DNA from: Amphibalanus amphitrite
Taxonomy: Eukaryota; Arthropoda; Thecostraca; Balanomorpha; Balanidae
DNA length: 64,000 bases
NCBI RefSeq assembly: GCF_019059575.1
Contig: NW_024882864.1
Span: 111,639-175,638, forward strand
Reading direction: 5' to 3'
Shown: positions 54,575 through 64,000 of the stretch, one piece after another
Position numbering within the stretch: the first letter of the stretch is position 1
How the letters are laid out: every line of letters starts with the position of its first letter
Notes under the pieces: model-generated
What the model was told of the DNA's origin: nothing
Seen by the model: the letters and a program-made list of their open reading frames with translations, nothing else
The model's database searches: none
Made by a program: the position numbers and the translations under genes

Positions 54575-54878
54575 GTGCAGGAAGTAACCTCAGCGGCAGT
54601 GGCAAGATTGTCGGTTATGAGGAAGCCAACTCAAATTTCTCTGAAAGAAGTATCCGAAAAGCTAAGGGAGAAAGCTGGTGTAACCCCATCCTTGACCCCA
54701 TCTACAAACACGATCCACAGACATCTGCACGGCCAGCTGTATACCATCAAGAATGCTCTGCCACAACCGGCTCCGATGAAAACCAGGGAAAATAAGGAAA
54801 GAAGAGCATAGTCTGTAGTCTATACAGAAAATGATGGATGCAAGCGGCAGGGGAAAGGAAGGCAATCTACATATAGAA
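54575..54878 (+). pseudogene. Tc1/mariner-like transposase N-terminal fragment (tentative)
   Basis: Frame 54575-54811 encodes a helix-turn-helix-like stretch (S-L-K-E-V-S-E-K-L-R, then T-I-H-R-H-L), a layout seen in Tc1/DDE-type transposases. After a frameshift near 54812-54826, a second frame continues (K-M-M-D-A-S-G-R-G-K-E-G-N-L-H-I-E) to 54878, where the Foldback-like element inserted. The catalytic domain is not seen on the far side. The family is an impression from the motif layout only. Confidence 0.4.
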
Positions 54879-55110
54879 ATGTAACGGAAGTTAGCCCACA
54901 TTCAGCCCACATTCGGCAATCGGCCCAGCCCAGATTGGGGCTGCCAAATCTAGGGAAAAATCTAGAAATAAAGGGAAAAATCTAAAAACCGTTTTACGCC
55001 TAAACGGCTTAACGAAACTGACAAATAAGACCACCATTTGAAAGATCTTTTCACCCCGGACCTAATGATATGGTTAAATACCGGATCAATTTAACCAAAA
55101 GCATGATTTA

Positions 55111-56839
55111 ACCAGGATGAAAATTTTCGGTCAATGGGGCGGCCCCTACGATTTTCTTCAAAATCGGCATGGTGATACTACAGGCCGAGATGACCAATCT
55201 GGCTGAAGAAACCCCTATGGGCATTGAAATCTATGGGGTAAAAACGCCCTTGGAAAGTTTTACCCACGCATTTCTGGCAAGACTATCGCACGCATCCCCC
55301 CAATATGGGTATCATATGAAAGCCCATGAAAACCCAAACAAAATGGTGAAGTAAAATTTACCCATTACCCCATCCAGGGTAAAGTTTACCCAAGATGAAA
55401 ATTTTCGGTCAATGGGGCGGCCCCTACGATTTTCTTCAAAATCGGCATGGTGATACTACAGGCCCAGATGACCAATCTGGCTGAAGAAACCCCTATGGGC
55501 ATTGAAATCTATGGGGTAAAAACGCCCTTGGAAAGTTTTACCCACGCATTTCTGGCAAGACTATCGCACGCATCCCCCCAATACGGGTATCATATGAAAG
55601 CCCATGAAAACCCAAGCAAAATGGTGGGGTAAAATTTACCCATTACCCCATCCAGGGTAAAGTTTACCCCAGATGAAAATTTTCGGTCAATGGGGCGGCC
55701 CCTACGATTTTCTTCAAAATCGGCATGGTGATACTACAGGCCGAGATGATCAATCTGGCTGAAGAAACCCCTATGGGCATTGAAATCTATGGGGTAAAAA
55801 CGCCCTTGGAAAGATTTACCCACGCATTTCTGGCAAGACTATCGCACGCATCCCCCCAATATGGGTATCATATGAAAGCCCATGAAAACCCAAACAAAAT
55901 GGTGGGGTAAAATTTACCCATTACCCCATCCAGGGTAAAGTTTACCCAAGATGAAAATTTTCGGTCAATGGGGCGGCCCCTACGATTTTCTTCAAAATCG
56001 GCATGGTGATACTACAGGCCGAGATGATCAATCTGGCTGAAGAAACCCCTATGGGCATTGAAATATATGGGGTAAAAACGCCCTTGGAAAGTTTTACCCA
56101 CGCATTTCTGGCAAGTGTATCGCACGCATCCCCCCAATATGGGTATCATATGAAAGCCCATGAAAACCCAAACAAAATGGTGGGGTAAAATTTACCCACT
56201 ACCCCATCCAGGGTAAAGTTTACCCAAGATGAAAATTTTCGGTCAATGGGGCGGCCCCTACGATTTTCTTCAAAATCGGCATGGTGATGCTACAGGCCCA
56301 GATGACCAATCTGGCTGAAGAAACCCCTATGGGCATTGAAATCTATGGGGTAAAAACGCCCTTGGAATGTTTTACCCACGCATTTCTGGCAAGACTATCG
56401 CACGCATCCCCCAATATGGGTATCATATGAAAGCCCATGAAAACCCAAACAAAATGGTGGGGTAAAATTTACCCATTACCCCATCCAGGGTAAAGTTTAC
56501 CCAAGATGAAAATTTTCGGTCAATGGGGCGGCCCTACGATTTTCTTCAAAATCGGCATGGTGATACTACAGGCCCAAATGACCAATCTGGCTGAAGAAAC
56601 CCTTATGGGCATTGAAATCTATGGGGTAAAAACGCCCTTGGAAAGTTTTACCCACGCATTTCTGGCAAGACTATCGCACGCATCCCCCCAATATGGGTAT
56701 CATATGAAAGTCCATGAAAACCCAAACAAAATGGTGGGGTAAAATTTACCCATTACCCCATCCAGGGTAAAGTTTACCCAAGATGAAAATTTTCGGTCAA
56801 TAGGGCGGCCCCTACGATTTTCTTCAAAATCGGCATGGT
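55111..56839 (+). repeat. 278-bp tandem array, left arm (about six units)
   Basis: The marker GAAAATTTTCGGTCAATGGG recurs at 55119, 55397, 55675, 55953, 56231, 56509 and 56787, a spacing of 278 with one or two small indels. Each unit holds palindromic GGGTAAAATTTACCC-type motifs and a 61-codon frame. Confidence 0.95.
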
Positions 56840-59227
56840 GCCAGAAATGCGTGGGTAAAACTTTCCAAGGGCGTTTTTACCCCATAGATTTCAATGCCCA
56901 TAGGGGTTTCTTCAGCCAGATTGATCATCTCGGCCTGTAGTATCACCATGCCGATTTTGAAGAAAATCGTAGGGGCCGCCCCATTGACCGAAAATTTTCA
57001 TCTTGGGTAAACTTTACCCTGGATGGGGTAATGGGTAAATTTTACCCCACCATTTTGTTTGGGTTTTCATGGGCGTTCATATGATACCCAAATTGGGGGG
57101 ATGCGTGCGATACACTTGCCAGAAATGCGTGGGTAAAACTTTCCAAGGGCGTTTTTACCCCATAGATTTCAATGCCCATAGGGATTTTTTCAGCCAGATT
57201 GATCATCTCGGCCTGTAGTATCACCATGCCGATTTTGAAGAAAATCGTAGGGGCCGCCCCATTGACCGAAAATTTTCATCTTGGGTAAACTTTACCCTGG
57301 ATGGGGTAATGGGTAAATTTAACCCCACCATTTTGTTTGGGTTTTCATGGGCTTTCATATGATACCCATATTGGGGGGATGCGTGCGATACACTTGCCAG
57401 AAATGCGTGGGTAAAACTTTTCAAGGGCGTTTTTACCCCATAGATTTCAATGCCCATAGGGGTTTCTTCAGCCAGATTGATCATCTAGGGCTGTAGTATC
57501 ACCATGCCGATTTTGAAGAAAATCGTAGGGGCCGCCCCATTGACCGAAAATTTTCATCTTGGGTAAACTTTACCCTGGATGGGGTAATGGGTAAATTTTA
57601 CCCCACCATTTTGTTTGGGTTTTCATGGGCTTTCATATGATACCCATATTAGGGGGATGCGTGCGATAGTCTTGCCAGAAATGCATGGGTAAAACTTTCC
57701 AAGGGCGTTTTTACCCCATAGATTTCAATGCCCATAGGGGTTTCTTCAGCCAGATTGGTCATCTGGGCCTGTAGTATCACCATGCCGATTTTGAAGAAAA
57801 TCGTAGGGGCCGCCCCATTGACCGAAAATTTTCATCTTGGGTAAACTTTACCCTGGATGGGGTAATGGGTAAATTCTACTTCACCATTTTGTTTGGGTTT
57901 TCATGGGCTTTCATATGATACCCATATTGGGGGGATGCGTGCGATAGTCTTGCCAGAAATGCGTGGGTAAAACTTTCCAAGGGCGTTTTTACCCCATAGA
58001 TTTCAATGCCCATAGGGGTTTCTTTAGCCAGATTGGTCATCTGGGCCTGTAGTATCACCATGCCGATTTTGAAGAAAATCGTAGGGGCCGCCCCATTGAC
58101 CGAAAATTTTCATCTTGGGTAAACTTTACCTTGGATAGGGTAATGGGTAAATTTTACCCCACCATTTTGTTTGGGTTTTCATGGGGTTTCATATGATACC
58201 CATATTGGGGGGATGCGTGCGATACACTTGCCAGAAATGCGTGGGTGAAACTTTCCAAGGGCGTTTTTACCCCATAGATTTCAATGCCCATAGGGGTTTC
58301 TTCAGCCAGATTGATCATCTCGGCCTGTAGTATCACCATGCCGATTTTGAAGAAAATCGTAGGGGCCGCCCCATTGACCGAAAATTTTCATCTTGGGTAA
58401 ACTTTACCCTGGATGGGGTAATGGGTAAATTTTACCCCACCATTTTGTTTGGGTTTTCATGGGCTTTCATATGATACCCATATTGGGGGGATGCGTGCGA
58501 TACACTTGCCAGAAATGCGTGGGTAAAACTTTCCAAGGGCGTTTTTACCCCATATATTTCAATGCCCATAGGGGTTTCTTCAGCCAGATTGATCATCTCG
58601 GCCTGTAGTATCACCATGCCGATTTTGAAGAAAATCGTAGGGGCCGCCCCATTGACCGAAGATTTTCATCTTGGGTAAACTTTACCCTGGATGGGGTTGT
58701 GGGTAAATTTTACCCCACCATTTTGTTTGGGTTTTCATGAGCTTTCATATGATACCCATATTGGGGGGATGCGTGCGATACACTTTCCAGAAATGCGTGG
58801 GTAAAACTTTCCAAGGGCGTTTTTACCCCATAGATTTCAATGCCCATAGGGGTTTCTTCAGCCAGATTGATCATCTCGGCCTGTAGTATCACCATGCCGA
58901 TTTTGAAGAAAATCGTAGGGGCCGCCCCATTGACCGAAAATTTTCATCTTGGGAAAACTTTACCATGGATGGGGTAATGGGTAAATTTAACCCCACCATT
59001 TTGTTTGGGTTTTCATGGGCTTTCATATGATACCCATATTGGGGGGATGCGTGCGATACACTTGCCAGAAATGCGTGGGTAAAACTTTCCAAGGGCGTTT
59101 TTACCCCATAGATTTCAATGCCCATAGGGGTTTCTTCAGCCAGATTGATCATCTCGGGCTGTAGTATCATCATGCCGATTTTGAAGAAAATCGTAGGGGC
59201 CGCCCCATTGACCGAAAATTTTCATCC
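56840..59227 (-). repeat. 278-bp tandem array, right arm (about eight units)
   Basis: The same unit on the minus strand, with CATTGACCGAAAATTTTCAT recurring about every 278 bp from 56982 to 59207. The turn at 56840 joins the two orientations abruptly: the left arm stops partway through a unit. Confidence 0.95.
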
Positions 59228-59465
59228 TGGCTAAATCATGCTTTTGGTTAAATTGATCCGGTATTTAACCATATCATTAGGTCCGGAGTGAAGAGATCTT
59301 TCAAATGGTGGTCTTATTTTTCAGTTTCGTCCAGCCGTTTAGGCGTAAAACGGTTTTTAGATTTTTCCCTAGATTTCTAGATTTTTCCCTAGATTTGGCA
59401 GCCCCAATCTGGGCTGGGCCGAATGTGGGCTGAATGTGGGCTAACTTCCGTTACATCATATAGAA

Positions 59466-60095
59466 GGTGCAGTCACTCCCTCGCCGACCAGAGACAGATC
59501 CTGAGTGAAGTCATTTCATGCCCCTGATGCTCGCAAGGGATACTCTATTCTTGATAAGTTCTGTAAGTTTCATCTACCTGTGATAGATCTCCTTGCATTG
59601 ATGGAGCTGCGATGTTACGACGTTTTCGTGACCGTGCAGAGGTTCACTTATGACGCCATAGGTCTGTGACCTGACCTGACCTGAAAATGAGGTTGGTGCC
59701 ACAAAATCTGGCTTGAATCAAAGGTCAGGTATGCCAAGTTACAACTCTCCATCACCAGCGTGCTCACCCCTACTTTGCAGCCATGGTTTGCCGCATATTA
59801 ACGGTAAAAGTTTTGGTCTGGCCGAGATTAGAACACAGGACCTTCCGATGTATCAAAAACATGGGGTCATATATGGACGAATATCTCGAAAACGGTTGGA
59901 TGGGCTTGAACTTTTCATCCAAAAAATGGAAATAAAAATGTTGTAGCTATCTTTTAACATATTTTGTATGTGGATGCCCACACTACGAGATCTTGAAAAC
60001 CGAGTGCGAAAAGTCGCATTTTAACACGCATGACGCAACCCTATGGGCTAGTAGGAAAAGTCACGCCCATGCTGCCATATGACTTTGGAGGGGGC
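59466..60095. other. no gene; includes duplicate of 52245-52335
   Basis: Bases 59461-59560 duplicate 52245-52335. A GACCTGACCTGACCTG cluster lies at about 59667-59682. Otherwise nothing recognised. Confidence 0.4.
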
Positions 60096-61234
60096 TGGAG
60101 ATGCCATAGTTTGAAATACAAACTCAGCTGCTGTAGGTAAGCCTCGAATTCATGGAATGACTTGCAATGTTTTGCGCAATAAATATCAATGTGCAATGAA
60201 GTCGTAAAAGTGCAAACCAAGGCTACATGAACATATATGCAATATGCAAATATGGAGCTTGGCAAAGATGTCCAAATCATATAAGCAGAAAAAGCAATTC
60301 TCGTGCTAAGTTTTGGTAATTTTGACGCGCTTACACATTTATTAATCTGCCCCTTTTAAGATGACTTAAATGTTACACTTTCCATTTAAATGTACTTCCT
60401 TTTGTTGAAGTGACGGATAAAAAACCTGCAACGTGTTTCATGAGCTTCGTCTACATAGGAGAGACCCGGGAGGTATGGGCCGGTTTTGTGAAAAGGCAAT
60501 TCTCTTCCAGTGGACAGTGGCTAGACCCTATAGTGTTCACTCTGTGTACGTGAAATTGCCTTTCGCCTGCAAAGTGTGCCTGGTATTAGACATCTGCGCT
60601 GAACTATTTTGTCTCGATATAACTTTCAATAAATCATGCGCTTTTTCGGTCCATCAAAATGCACCGGGAGTTATGGGCCGGTGCCATGATTCATATATTC
60701 TTTTCAACAATGAAAACAATACTCGCAGCTGGTATCACCTTGATCTCTCTTAGAGCTCACGAAAGCTCTACGAAAAGTGGAGACACCTTCGCTAGCGCTG
60801 TCAGCACCGTAAGCATTCTAAACAACAACTGCAGTAATCCCACCAATCAGCGTATGGCAATTCTCGACGCTCATTGGCTGATAAACCAGTAACGATTTTG
60901 GGGGCCAGAGGCCATTATTATAAAATAAAATCGGGACACCGGCTGCAAATAAAAATCGAGCTGAATAAAGCATCCGGCTGCTTTTCTCATTATTATAAAA
61001 CTAAAAGCGTGCTTCAATTTTAGGCATCTCCCGGCTCTTTTTTTTTGGTTGGAAAAAGTGATACAGTGAGGTGTGATATCATACTTCAAGGCCTTAATTA
61101 ATTGTAATTTAATGATTTTTTTTCTAAATAAATCTTGTAATAAGAATAAATAATCAATAATTTTATGCATAAAACTTTGTAGAATACGTTTGCAGACTAT
61201 TGCAAGAACATTTGTAATGAGGTTTACAAATTTC
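60096..61234. repeat. continuous inverted duplicate of segments Q and P
   Basis: 60096-60770 is the reverse of Q and 60772-61234 the reverse of P. Here the two are adjacent, while on the left they are 6.46 kb apart (43568 to 50028). This copy therefore shows the arrangement before the hairpin insertion and the A/B elements arrived. Confidence 0.85.
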
Positions 61235-61376
61235 TCCAAAAACAAAATGTGTCCAGACTCGAGTTATCAGCTGTTGAAAGTTAACAACATTATGTGGGCC
61301 AATCTGGGCTATTGGTCATGTTTGGTTTTAATTGATAAACGGTTTTAAACGGTACGTGTTGATCAACTTCGCAAGA

Positions 61377-61440
61377 ATGAAGCACGTAGAGTCAGCATCG
61401 AAGAAAAAAGCTGTTTATCCTGAGAAGATAATTGAAAGAT
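61377..61440 (+). other. possible short coding exon with splice donor
   Basis: An ATG at 61377 opens a lysine-rich frame ending in a consensus donor GTAAGT at 61441. TTTCATTTTCCAG ends at 61799 and could be its acceptor, but the joined frame would stop after about 31 codons. No family recognised. Confidence 0.2.
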
Positions 61441-61899
61441 GTAAGTACCTTTCATTTCCTGTTACCATTTTCACCTCAATGTTGAATTCAACTTCGCCAA
61501 TTCATGCATTGTTTGGCTTAGCATTGGTGCATTACTTCGCACTATGATTCTAAATATCCGCACCCAGTTATGCTTCAAGTCTTGATATGCTATTCATTTG
61601 TTGTTCTCTCATTTTTGTTCATTTTTATTTTCAATTTCAACGAAAGATTAACTGCATTTTAAATAGTAAATACGTAAGCCACTTTTGTTTTGTATGTAAC
61701 ATATCGAATGGTTACCGAATTCATTTCAGCAGCTGCGCATTGCTTTAGTATGCTCTTATGTCAAAGGTGACAAAGCTGCATTTTTGTTTCATTTTCCAGG
61801 GCATTTGAAAGGAGGCTTACTAAAATGAGGTGCCTACCCATTTTGTAGCTACGTTCTCAAAGATTTTATTTTTATTGAGTAGGCTGTGAAGCGTGCATT

Positions 61900-62130
61900 A
61901 TGGGTACCACGAAATATTGCAATAATTCCAACCATCGCTTGATCCATTTACAGAAGTTATTTGGAGAGTTCAAAACTGTGAACGGTCAGCACATCCGGCA
62001 ACAAGCCTGGCAGGAAGTAAAGAAAAAGGGTGTGGATCTTGGGCTTTGCAAGCCCGATGGATGCATCGTTCAGTTCAAGAAAAACTGCTTCAATAAAACA
62101 GCGTGCAGTGAACCCGGGGTGAGTAACTAA
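61900..62130 (+). other. possible exon, Myb/SANT-like (weak)
   Basis: The frame reads a helical segment (L-I-H-L-Q-K-L-F-G-E-F) then Q-A-W-Q-E-V and K-P-D-G-C-I-V-Q-F-K-K, an order loosely like Myb/SANT-type domains in transposon-linked proteins. A GTGAGT donor-like site at about 62118 lies just before the frame runs out. It could be an exon of a host gene or of a DNA transposon. Confidence is low. Confidence 0.25.
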
Positions 62131-62249
62131 CCAACTCATCCAACTGGTACTACGGTATCGGCTGCACATTCTGACACTCACGCCCATGACGTGTCTGGCG
62201 GCACAGCATCCCTGTCTTGCGGTGCAGTATCTCTCTGCGCAGGCTACTG

Positions 62250-62724
62250 TTAAAGGGACCCTCCCACCTTAACATTAGTTTTGAGTTGAGATAGCCAAGT
62301 TTGCGGCCAGGCTCAGAAACCACCATTTATCCTGGTCGCAACCCCCGCAGCTTTATGGTGTTCAAGAAATTTCTTCCCTTTACTTGCAGGGTGGGACCAG
62401 CGTGGTCCCTATCTCTTAACCATTACGGGAGTCTGATGACGTCATCAGGCTTTCAAACGTCCGTTAAATGTTTGACTAAAACGTTTTGTAGCACACTGTG
62501 GTATATGCTGCTTTGCGCGCAACAAATGCCGCACTTTCAAATAAAGTCGCTAGGAACAGCGGAAATCCCAAAAAGTAAACAAAAGTAAAAGGCTAATATC
62601 TTGAAAACCGGTGAATATTTTTCGATGAAATTTGGTAGATATTCGTTTCTGCTCTCTCTGAACCGAGCGACATCACTTTCATGCCAATTCATTAACTTTT
62701 TTGAAGGTGGGAGGGTCCCTTTAA
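62250..62724. mobile_element. T2/Kolobok-like MITE (62254-62720), TTAA target
   Basis: The ends are AGGGACCCTCCCACCTT and AAGGTGGGAGGGTCCCT, each bounded by TTAA (62250-62253 and 62721-62724). The TTAAAGG start matches the T2/Kolobok MITE pattern. It differs from the CCC-starting TTAA family next to it. 467 bp, no coding. Confidence 0.85.
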
Positions 62725-63854
62725 CCCGCGCCGGGCCGGGGGGGGTGTCTGTCTGAACACCCCCCCCCCTTCTAACTCGGCTCCTGGGCCACGTAGCGAC
62801 ACGCAGTAAGCGGCAATCGAAATAACGTCCAAAATAAGGACGAAAGCACTTCGGTCATTTTTTGGGTCAGGTCACCAGAGGTCACCAAAAGTAAAATGTT
62901 CACTATTTCAACATTTTGGAAACTGCCAACGGCTATCTCGGGAACCGATAGAGCTACAGCGCCGCGGAAAAGCGCCTTCGATAGCTCTTTCACAGGTCTT
63001 TCTGAGTAATGATCTCAGATTTGATCTCAGGTCAACAGTTTAGCCTCCAGAGGGCAAAAACTCCAAAAATAGCCTTTTTTACGAAAAACGTTTTTTCGGC
63101 AATAACTTTTGACTCAAAAGAGCCAAGACATTACTTTTGCCAGCATCGTGTTCCTCTCGTCGAGACGCGTCGAATGAACTATGATTTGACCTTGAAAGGT
63201 CAACTTGAAAATTTGACCTCAGGTCAAGGTCATGACCTGACGGGAAAAGGTCATGTTGCATATCAGTCGATCCGCAACGTCGAGCCAACACGTCTAAGGC
63301 GTTTTCAGCGCTCTAGCACGCCTCTATCAGAAGTTATTAGCGAAAAACTGTTAGATTCTGTTCGTGACCTGAGATGACCTCGGGGGCATAACGAGGGGTC
63401 ACAGTTGCCATTTTCCGGTTCAGTGTGTCGATGTTATCTACATCTCGATGTTTGAGAGTGTCTAGAATAGCGTTCGTGTAAAACAGACGCTTTTCAATTT
63501 TCTCCCATTGCCTTATGATGGAGAGGCCGCAAATTTGACCTGACCTCAGGTCACCGATATCAAAATTCCGAGATATACATTTGATAGACAATCTTGCTCT
63601 TATCAATCGCTGAAAGTTTCAAGGCAATCGATCATCAGTGTAGCTATGACGAGCATTCTTATTTTTTTCTGAGGTGAGCCGTGAGGTCACTTGGCGTGAC
63701 CTGGTGACCTGACCTAAGGCGACCTGGGTCTGAAATTTTCACATGTGCGGAAAGATGCACGAACAGGTGTGGCGCCGTTTTGAGATATCTGCGAAAAAAA
63801 CCGCAGGGGAGGGTGTTCAAACACCCCCCCCCCCCCTGGCCCGGCGCGGGTTAA
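62721..63854. mobile_element. TTAA-family MITE, copy 9
   Basis: TTAACCCGCGCCGGGCC at 62721 and GGCCCGGCGCGGGTTAA ending at 63854. G/C-run hairpins lie at 62736-62769 and 63807-63836. Palindrome AGGTCATGACCT at 63227-63238, with GGTCA clusters at 62867-62885, 63185-63250, 63536-63553 and 63690-63725. It shares its left TTAA with the neighbouring MITE. Its ends are the best-preserved pair in the window. Confidence 0.93.
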
Positions 63855-64000
63855 TTTCTTTGTAAGGGTGGGAATCAGCCCCACGTCGTAGCTTAGCTGG
63901 TGGCTTAGCCCCCATCTAAATTGATTTCTGTCGCCTGAACTTCAAAACTGCACTGTTGAGAAAATATATTAAGTTCATTAACATGTTGATTGTTGATACC
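63855..64000. other. window edge, nothing recognised
   Basis: Short unique sequence after the last MITE. Confidence 0.3.

Larger units (their letters stand above)
54870..59465. mobile_element. giant Foldback-like element (54879-59456) with 9-bp TSD
   Basis: The ends are ATGTAACGGAAGTTAGCCC and its complement. CATATAGAA is duplicated at 54870-54878 and 59457-59465. Each side has about 230 bp of unique terminal inverted repeat (54879-55110 and 59228-59456), then tandem arrays of a 278-bp unit in opposite orientation, meeting near 56840. No central coding region. Long repeat-filled inverted ends with 9-bp duplications resemble Drosophila FB elements, which belong with Mutator-like transposons. 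Confidence 0.9.

Noticed and set aside
55169-59173. CRISPR array
   Set aside because: Units are 278 bp, directly adjoining and without unique spacers; the setting is eukaryotic.

Overview
The window is repeat-dense, non-coding-rich animal DNA. An (AGGTT/TTAGG)n telomere-type tract of 11 units, CCHC-type LINE remains, two BEL/Pao retrotransposons, a Penelope-like element, several hAT elements, a tRNA-derived SINE and GT-AG splice signals all point to an arthropod. Long G and C runs and GC-rich minisatellites would suit a crustacean, but the species cannot be fixed from sequence alone. I see no convincing complete host gene. Almost every long reading frame belongs to a transposable element.

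Layout. 1-365: end of a LINE ORF1. 998-9824: decayed TTAA-bounded MITEs, a hAT transposase C-terminus cut by a 2.6-kb hAT element, minisatellites and a 159-bp hAT MITE. 10122-22639: a young BEL/Pao element (plus strand) whose 5' LTR holds a 2754-bp hAT element and whose gag-pol frame holds a 1352-bp element with long inverted repeats. 22890-23839: another TTAA MITE. 24110-32681: a hAT transposase gene (minus strand) split by a second intact BEL/Pao element (24417-31218). 34301-42320: several inverted-repeat elements, including an inverted Penelope dimer (36402-38568) and a second full copy of the 1.35-kb element (40971-42320). 43783-44644: a near-perfect hairpin insertion. 44749-49926: a tandem pair of elements, one with 4.3 kb of GC-rich cargo. 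50413-51603: a TTAA MITE whose empty site is also present in the window. 52523-54127: a hAT element carrying a SINE. 54879-59456: a giant Foldback-like element made of inverted arrays of a 278-bp repeat. 62254-63850: two TTAA elements sharing one target site.

The strongest structural results rest on target-site duplications (TSDs) read directly: 8 bp for five hAT elements, 5 bp for both BEL/Pao elements, 4 bp for the 1.35-kb family, 9 bp for the Foldback-like element, 14 and 15 bp for two inverted dimers, and TTAA for the MITE family. Two insertions also have a paralogous empty site in the window.

The most unusual system is the TTAA-bounded, piggyBac-like MITE family with at least eight full, decayed or partial copies. 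Its copies carry many AGGTCA nuclear-receptor half sites and, in three copies, a conserved 12-bp inverted palindrome AGGTCATGACCT, enclosed by G-run/C-run subterminal hairpins. The Foldback-like element and the unclassified 4-bp-TSD family are the next most notable.
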